Shown: positions 59,245 through 64,000 of the stretch, piece after piece
Layout of the letters: the number at the start of each line of letters is the position of its first letter
How positions within the stretch are numbered: position 1 is the stretch's first letter
Source: Seriola aureovittata
Lineage: Eukaryota; Chordata; Actinopteri; Carangiformes; Carangidae
Reading direction: 5' to 3'
Length of the DNA: 64,000 nucleotides
Assembly (NCBI RefSeq): GCF_021018895.1
Contig: NC_079382.1
Location: 20,816,001 to 20,880,000 of the forward strand
Program-made: the position numbers and the translations under genes
The notes under the pieces: generated by a model
The model's input: the letters and a program-made list of their open reading frames with translations, nothing else
Told to the model about the DNA's origin: nothing
Databases searched by the model: none

Positions 59245-59250
59245 TTTATT
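59245..59250 (-). promoter_or_regulatory. Possible polyadenylation signal AATAAA (minus)
   Basis: AATAAA on the minus strand, 82 bases after the stop codon of the candidate exon at 59332-59422. AT-rich context makes chance occurrence easy. Confidence 0.2.
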
Positions 59251-59331
59251 TACAAATCTAATCAAGTGCAGGATCAAATATCATAACAGCACATGTGAAC
59301 AGTAAAATGCACAAATAAGACATACAGATCA

Positions 59332-59422
59332 TCATAGACATTTACCTTTACTCATCTGGCGCTTCCAAAGCTTGTGTCCAAAACAACTTACTACAATGAT
59401 CAGAGGAAGCAGTGTGAAATTG
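59332..59422 (-). CDS. Candidate terminal exon with a membrane-like segment (weak)
   Basis: On the minus strand an acceptor-like TTTTGTATCTCTACAG ends at 59423. The next 91 bases, taken with one base completing a codon, read NFTLLPLIIVVSCFGHKLWK, then RQMSKGKCL and a stop. That is a hydrophobic stretch of about 14 residues followed by a basic tail, the pattern of a type I membrane protein's end. An AATAAA lies 82 bases further. Against it: no homology is recognised, hydrophobic stretches arise by chance in AT-rich DNA, and the plus strand is also open here. I would not annotate it without transcript evidence. Confidence 0.15.
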
Positions 59423-59736
59423 CTGTAGAGATACAAAAGAAAATGTGTTTTAGGGCCTTTAACCAAGTTGTTTTAGTTGGCCTCAACATGAGCATTATTG
59501 TAGGGAAGCTTTTACGGTCTTGCAGACATGTTCAATAAAAATGTTTTCTTGTTATGTGGATAAAAGGCGTAATCCAGTCTGCTTTGTATTTGCAATAAAA
59601 AATTGTTACTGCAAACAGGCCTGATATGAAAGCAGTTTTTTTAAAGACATGGTTTGTAGCACAGTACAATGGAATATGAAATGAGCAAATGAGTTGCCAT
59701 GTTGAATTCACCTGAACACAGTGATGAAATTCTTAC

Positions 59737-59763
59737 TTCTCTCTCATGGGTGATTGCTGATGT
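59737..59763 (-). CDS. Candidate 27-base internal exon (weak)
   Basis: Minus strand: acceptor-like TTTATTACTACAG, then 27 bases, then a good donor GAA|GTAAGA. In the phase that joins the candidate exon at 59332-59422 it reads HQQSPMREN without a stop. The intron between them would be 314 bases. Upstream partner exons were not found, so support is weak. Confidence 0.12.
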
Positions 59764-59799
59764 CTGTAGTAATAAACATGACTAATCACTTCCAACTCA

Positions 59800-60180
59800 G
59801 CCTCGTCTCTTGGTACGTGCCCTTTTGAGGCTGCGCTGCAAGAACAACTAGTTGTCGCTCATCCGGTTGATTTGGTACGCAAACACCGGGTTGTTTCACC
59901 CTGCTATCCGACTGCATTAATTATTTATCAGCAAACCCGCCCTCGTCTGTACGTGCCGCATAGCGGTTCCTTGCAGGATCTGACCTATATTGCATTTCGG
60001 AAGGAGAGAAACGGTGGGGTTTTTCATCAGCGGCATTTGAACAATTCCCCAGTGTGACCTCCTTATGACTGCATCCTCACCCCATTATCATGAAGCGACC
60101 CAGATTTCGATGAACTCCTGAGCTCAGTGAGACAAAGAATCACTCTTCGGGCTGTTGTGTGTTGCAGTGTGGGTCATAGA
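59800..60180. promoter_or_regulatory. Candidate conserved non-coding block
   Basis: About 380 bp of complex, GC-balanced, repeat-free sequence with GCATTAATTATTTATCAG at 59913-59930 (paired homeodomain-type cores). The 61-codon plus frame 59872-60057 has no domain. Confidence 0.3.
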
Positions 60181-61423
60181 CGGAGCTCCTCCCGATTGAC
60201 CGCAGAGCGAGTTTTAGCTTAAAGCTTTCAATCTCGTCGCTGCTTCACATACCTTTTAACAAAGCTGGTGACAATTGGCTGCTGCACACACAGAGCGGTA
60301 CTTTGGGGAGGCAAAGGTAGCAGGGGGGGTGGGGGTGGGGGGTTTGCAAAGGAGAGTGTGAGATCAGTGGTAAATCCATTGTAATCTCCTTCTAAGCTAC
60401 AGACCTGCTCCATAGAGGCCCCATAAACAGGAGATGGTCCGTTATGACTAGTCCTTTCATCCAGGCAAAGGAGATTACATCTGAGGAATGCTCCACTTTT
60501 CAGAAGTTCTGCACAGAGAGCTCCAACACACAACGAATTATTCTAGTCACATCCGCATCAAGGAGACGCATCACAGGCCTTCAAAACCAACACTTATATA
60601 ATCTTCTTCAGCCCCGTATTTCCACAGAACTGAAGTGCACTGCTGAATCTGTTGGTGACAAGTTTGCACCCGAGCTCAAAAAGTCTGAGGACTTTTGTGA
60701 TACCATCTTTCCTGAGGGCTACACAGGAGGACGGTGCGCTCAATTTGAACTCAATTCAAGTTACGTTAGCGTCTTACACCTTAGTTAGTGAGTGTTTCTT
60801 CACAAAGTGGAAGATGTACATAGATTGTATTTCATTTTGTTCGTAAAGAAATAGCAGATGTCTTGAATGAAATATACAAGGACTTGTCTGAGGGACAAGG
60901 TATGAATAATTTTGTCTTCTTTTCATTCTCTATGTAAGCATATCTTTTATTTGCATATTGGCAAATACTGTATATACACAAAATAACAAAAAGGACAAAG
61001 GAAGTCAGTGATGTTTTCTCCTTTAATTTCACAATGACTTCATCGTTAATGCTTCAGCTGCTCCACCTTTTGGCACTGCTAGTGACAAGGTCTGATCACA
61101 ATGTCACTTAGTCCATCCATCTATCCATCCATCCATCCAAGATTTGGTTTCAAAGCACAATATGTTGACAGCTACATGCCACAATAGAGTTTGAGATAAA
61201 TATTCATAGTCCCTGAACAATTGTTCCTAAAGATTTTTCTAACCTTCTGACCTTTCATGTAACTGCAACAATCATGTCAACACATTGATCCACAGCAAGA
61301 TATCCCTAAAAATTAATAGCTACATAACCTTGATAGTTATTGTAAATATTTAATTATCCCTGAACTATGGCTAAATCTTAATTAAACTGAGGAGTATTTA
61401 TTGTCCGCAGAGGGTGAATTCAG
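60181..61423. other. Non-genic DNA with several open frames
   Basis: A G-rich patch lies at 60323-60344. A plus frame of 114 codons (60444-60788) has a plausible composition but no recognisable domain, and the minus strand is open in the same place. A CCAT tetramer tract is listed. No gene can be supported. Confidence 0.45.
61112..61139. repeat. (CCAT)n tetranucleotide tract
   Basis: Six to seven CCAT units with one CTAT variant. Confidence 0.88.
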
Positions 61424-61465
61424 CTAGCCACATCCTGTCTTGTCACTTTCCGATAGCGAGTCACT
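61424..61465. mobile_element. Fragment of TTAA-flanked family C
   Basis: GCTAGCCACATCCTGTCTTG and TCACTTTCCGATAGCGAGTC match AGCTAGCCTCAGCCCGG.. and TCACTTTCCGATACCGAGTC at 58995-59040 inside the complete copy. Confidence 0.5.
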
Positions 61466-61611
61466 GTAGCCTCCAATGTAAAAAAAGTATTTTTATATAT
61501 TTTTTTCATTCTTTGTCATTTGGCGGGCCGTCCTTATATTTTGTATTTGTGTTGCATTGGTCTCTACTTTTTGTCTTTTGTAATCAAAATATTAATAAAA
61601 AAAAGTTGATT

Positions 61612-61617
61612 TTTATT
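61612..61617 (-). promoter_or_regulatory. Possible polyadenylation signal AATAAA (minus)
   Basis: AATAAA on the minus strand about 140 bases past the stop codon of the frame at 61757-61954. Consistent with a short 3' UTR, but the region is AT-rich. Confidence 0.25.
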
Positions 61618-61756
61618 ACAGGCAGTGTTGACAAGAATTTGAACCACTTTCTACATATAAGTTCTAAATGTAACCAAACAAATTATAAAAACTATGATTA
61701 AAAATTTTACAAATAAACAAAATATCAGATACAAATAATTAAAACATTCTAGATAC

Positions 61757-61954
61757 TTAAGAGACTTTCCTGTCTGGACACAGTTTTCTTAATATATGCA
61801 GAGTCTTTGGTACAGCCCTGGTGGGTGCTGCAGTTTTATGTTTGTCTGCATCAGTTTCCACTAATGGCAGCATGGTGTCAACATTTTCTACTGTTTCAGG
61901 TCGGAAACGATAATAAAACTCTTGCTCTGGAGAGAATAGGCCACTGACAGCTTC
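61757..61954 (-). CDS. Candidate 3'-terminal coding exon of unknown gene (weak)
   Basis: On the minus strand an acceptor-like CTTTGATGATTTACAG ends at 61955. It is followed by 65 codons and a TAA at 61757: EAVSGLFSPEQEFYYRFRPE, TVENVDTMLPLVETDADKHK, TAAPTRAVPKTLHILRKLCP, DRKVS. The composition is mixed and protein-like, unlike the low-complexity frames elsewhere. An AATAAA follows at 61612-61617 with no poly(A) run, so it is not a retrocopy end. The frame stays open for six codons 5' of the acceptor and then meets a TGA. I recognise no family. Against it: the plus strand is open in two frames here too, and no upstream exon was found in the remaining 2 kb. It may also be a transposon-gene fragment. 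Confidence 0.25.
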   Translation of the reverse strand, partial: EAVSGLFSPEQEFYYRFRPETVENVDTMLPLVETDADKHKTAAPTRAVPKTLHILRKLCPDRKVS

Positions 61955-62329
61955 CTGTAAATCATCAAAGTCGGATCAAGATGATCACATTCACATGTGA
62001 ATTTTTTTTACAAGACAATAAAAACCATACGAAGATTTTGATCCCACATTTTAAGAGGTATTTTAGGGGTTTTTTTTTCTTTTGTTCTTTCAGGACAGCT
62101 GTATGCACATACAGACACACTCAGCATTCTTTCACTGTGTGCACTTTTGCGCTGCATAGCAAATATCCATATCTCCTGTGTATGAGGCCTAATTCATTGG
62201 CCATTGAGAGGTTAGATTTATGATATACATCTATACAAAGACACCAAGACAGAGAGCAGCTCCCTGGGGAATACCCTGGGCCACAATATTGATGGGAAGG
62301 TTTTATTAATATGAGCAATGATCGAGAGC
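61955..62329. other. Non-genic DNA
   Basis: AT-rich; T runs at 62001-62009 and 62070-62079. Nothing recognised. Confidence 0.5.
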
Positions 62330-62800
62330 TGTCAGCGATGATGGATGATGTTGGAGGTAAATGGTCAGACGGGTTCCTCGCCTCACCGTTCATCTGTCTC
62401 CACAACAGCTGCCGTGCGTCTTGCCGGAGGGGTGTGGCCGTGTAGGGCCACTGAGGGGATGCGATGTGAACGCTGCCTTGCACCAACGTTATTACAAGCT
62501 GTTTAGGGAAGAGCCAGCTCAGCAGCCCAGCAGCAACACCAGTACACTCATCCTCTGTGTGCGCCCAGCGGATGTTTCTAATACCACTACGGCTGTGGCG
62601 GTTTAACTCACAATTACTCTGTTATGTCCAATTAGTCTTGTAATCACGTTGTTGTAATTGCTGCAGCCATCGCAGCTTAAACTACAAAGCAATGTTCGTC
62701 ACAACATATTGATTGCATCTACGCTGGATGGTCTTAATCTTAGGTCTCATTGCACCAAAGTTCTTTTTTCAACTCCACTGAATGTAATTGTCTTCAAACC
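62330..62800. promoter_or_regulatory. Candidate conserved non-coding block
   Basis: About 470 bp repeat-free, GC-richer left half and a right half with TCCAATTAGTCTTGTAATCA and GTTGTAATTGCTGCAGCC at 62628-62670 (paired homeodomain-type cores). The minus frame 62121-62486 (121 codons) and plus frame 62361-62606 lack domains. Confidence 0.3.
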
Positions 62801-63159
62801 GGTATGCTCGTCATTAGTCAATTGTTAGGGGGGGTGGGGGGTGGGGCTTTTTACATAAAAAAAGTCTAACAAGATCTGCATGGGAATAATTGAGAGCACA
62901 TTGTGATGAATGCTCATTGTTTACCAGGCAAGCCAGACAAAGCCAAGCCAGTGGGACTGATCCCGACTCAAGCTGGAAGAGGAAATGTGAGAGGAGGTTG
63001 TAAGTTATTTTTTAAATCAGTCACATATTGAAAGTCTCCTCGCTAGCTGAGTAACAATTTATTCAGCCTGGTTATTTTCACATTGTAAGATGAAAAACAA
63101 AAACTTTGCTTTGCAGAAAGAGACAGTTTGTAATTATTATTCATAATAAATGGCATTTT
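62801..63159. other. Non-genic DNA
   Basis: G-rich patch at 62827-62846, then unique AT-rich sequence. Confidence 0.55.
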
Positions 63160-63220
63160 ATGTCAGCCAGTGAATCAATCCCCATAGACCCCCATGGTAA
63201 AATGTCAAACTTTACAGCAT
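63160..63220 (+). mobile_element. Fragment of repeat family A
   Basis: AGCCAGTGAATCAATCCCCA, TAGACCCCCATGGTAAAATG and TCAAACTTTACAGCA match the middle of the copies at 4015 and 43930. It stops exactly where a family B sequence begins. Confidence 0.65.
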
Positions 63221-63442
63221 GGCTCGGGGCTTTGCTGAGGGTGGTGACCGCTTTGTTGTGACATCACAAAGTTCCAGAAGTCCTGACGGCTGGTTTTAAG
63301 GTTCAGTTTCTGAATACAGGCTGTGTGCATTTCTCTGTGGACTGAGGCTTTGATACTTTCACAGTATTAATAAAGAACCTAGACCTGATCTATAATCACA
63401 CTACACATGGACATCTACCTTTATAATATATGGACCTTTAAA
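63221..63442 (+). mobile_element. 3' part of TTAA-flanked family B
   Basis: GGCTCGGGGCTTTGCTGAGG, GTTGTGACATCACAAAGTTC, AAGTCCTGACGGCTGGTTTT, GAATACAGGCTGTGTGCATT, ATACTTTCACAGTATTAATA and the terminal ATATGGACCT followed by TTAA. The 5' half is replaced by family A. Confidence 0.7.
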
Positions 63443-63476
63443 TAGTCACTTGCTTACACATTTGCCATCACAGCCT

Positions 63477-63480
<4 letters not shown>
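63443..63480. other. Short unique spacer
   Basis: Unique DNA between the element end and the CA tract. Confidence 0.6.

Positions 63481-63521
<41 letters not shown>
63481..63521. repeat. (CA)n microsatellite
   Basis: A perfect CA tract of about 20 units. Confidence 0.97.
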
Positions 63522-63523
<2 letters not shown>

Positions 63524-64000
63524 TTTTTATTCTTATAAAACAAGCTGCTGTTGACATCTTTTAAATGTAATTTTTAAGCACCACAAACAAAATGTGATAT
63601 GTCTCTGTGTAATTTGGGTGAAAAGACTTTAACTAAACAAATATAACTGAGGTGCCAGTTTTTGAGGCAATAGAAACATGTTGCAACAAAAACAGGGCCA
63701 TATGTGGAGTTAATTTTCCAGGAGAGTATGCTGTGATAACATTTATGACATCTTTAAAGATCTTATATTAAACCTGCTGATGTTGCCTATTACCCAGGGT
63801 CCACCAGTGAGACACTGCATTCTGCCTCATGAAACCACACTGTGGCTTTGTAATAGATAAACTACCCTGGCACCCCGGCTCTGTTGGTAATATTAGCACA
63901 GATAGGATTATGACAGCCGTGATGGATGATATAACAGGAACAGTGCAGCGGTCTCCGCCTGGTGGCGGTGAGGGAGGTCAGGGCTGAATCGCCACTCTGC
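63522..64000. other. Non-genic DNA to window end
   Basis: Unique sequence, no gene or repeat recognised. 63780-64000 is complex and GC-balanced and could be the start of another conserved block. Confidence 0.5.

Larger units (their letters stand above)
59204..59799. other. Non-genic DNA holding weak exon candidates
   Basis: AT-rich unique DNA. Two minus-strand exon-like pieces (listed separately) lie inside. Confidence 0.45.

Noticed and set aside
60444..60788. 114-codon plus frame with plausible composition
   Set aside because: The minus strand is open in two frames over the same bases, so low stop density explains it; no domain seen.
60838..61089. Plus-strand exon-like pair: EIADVLNEIYKDLSEGQ with a donor at 60900, joining in frame to AAPPFGTASDK after an acceptor-like CTTCAG at 61057
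   Set aside because: The phases agree, but no upstream exon joins in frame (the frame before it from 60608-60734 gives a stop), the minus strand shows equally good signals, and no family is recognised.
59332..61954. Kit-ligand-like gene, from a loose likeness of LFSPEQEFYYRF to an LFTPEEFF-type motif plus the membrane-like exon
   Set aside because: The likeness covers a few residues, cysteines are absent, and the frame ends in a stop before any anchor. It is not enough to name a gene.
1..64000. CRISPR arrays, bacterial operons, tRNA or rRNA genes
   Set aside because: No direct-repeat/spacer pattern, no dense reading frames, and no tRNA box pattern was noticed; the sequence is vertebrate in character.

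Overview
The window looks like non-coding vertebrate DNA, most likely from a teleost fish. The evidence is about fifteen long (CA)n/(TG)n tracts, many pure G or C homopolymers, and interspersed repeats that resemble families I know from teleost genomes: Tc1/mariner and hAT-like remnants, LINE relics, and short TTAA-flanked elements of piggyBac type. No operon-like packing, long reading frame, rRNA or tRNA was seen. The longest open frame is 178 codons (14682-15218) and reads as low-complexity chance translation. No multi-exon protein gene can be recognised. The best description is an intergenic or deeply intronic gene-desert stretch.

Layout. 0-13 kb: unique DNA with microsatellites, an old TE copy (4015-4305), a LINE 3' tail (7554-7700) and two blocks that look like conserved non-coding sequence (330-985, 5650-6250). 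13-20 kb: an element with long inverted repeats (13365-13890), a repeat-free block (14290-14960), a composite or nested element (18400-19035), a Tc1 end (19307-19447) and an adjoining hAT-like element (19449-20012). 20-35 kb: mostly unique DNA with microsatellites and candidate conserved blocks near 23.5 and 30.2 kb. 35-38.5 kb: an endonuclease relic of an L1/Tx1-type LINE and an internally deleted Tc1 transposase. 40.3-50 kb: the densest transposon area, including a 343-bp TTAA-flanked element nested inside another repeat. Within this area lies a clean 1.1-kb block (42060-43170) that could be regulatory. 51-57 kb: more elements, a CpG-dense spot with TCACGTGA and TGAGTCA motifs (53364-53529), and the frameshifted C-terminus of a LINE reverse transcriptase. 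58.8-64 kb: a complete TTAA-flanked element, weak minus-strand terminal-exon candidates (59332-59763 and 61757-61954), and a chimeric repeat junction at 63220.

Functional reading. Nothing here shows genes acting together. The region's biology is probably regulatory DNA plus a history of repeated small-transposon insertion. The most testable items are the two terminal-exon candidates, the CpG cluster, the repeat-free blocks and the nested TTAA elements. Family names rest on remembered consensus features, not on database searches.
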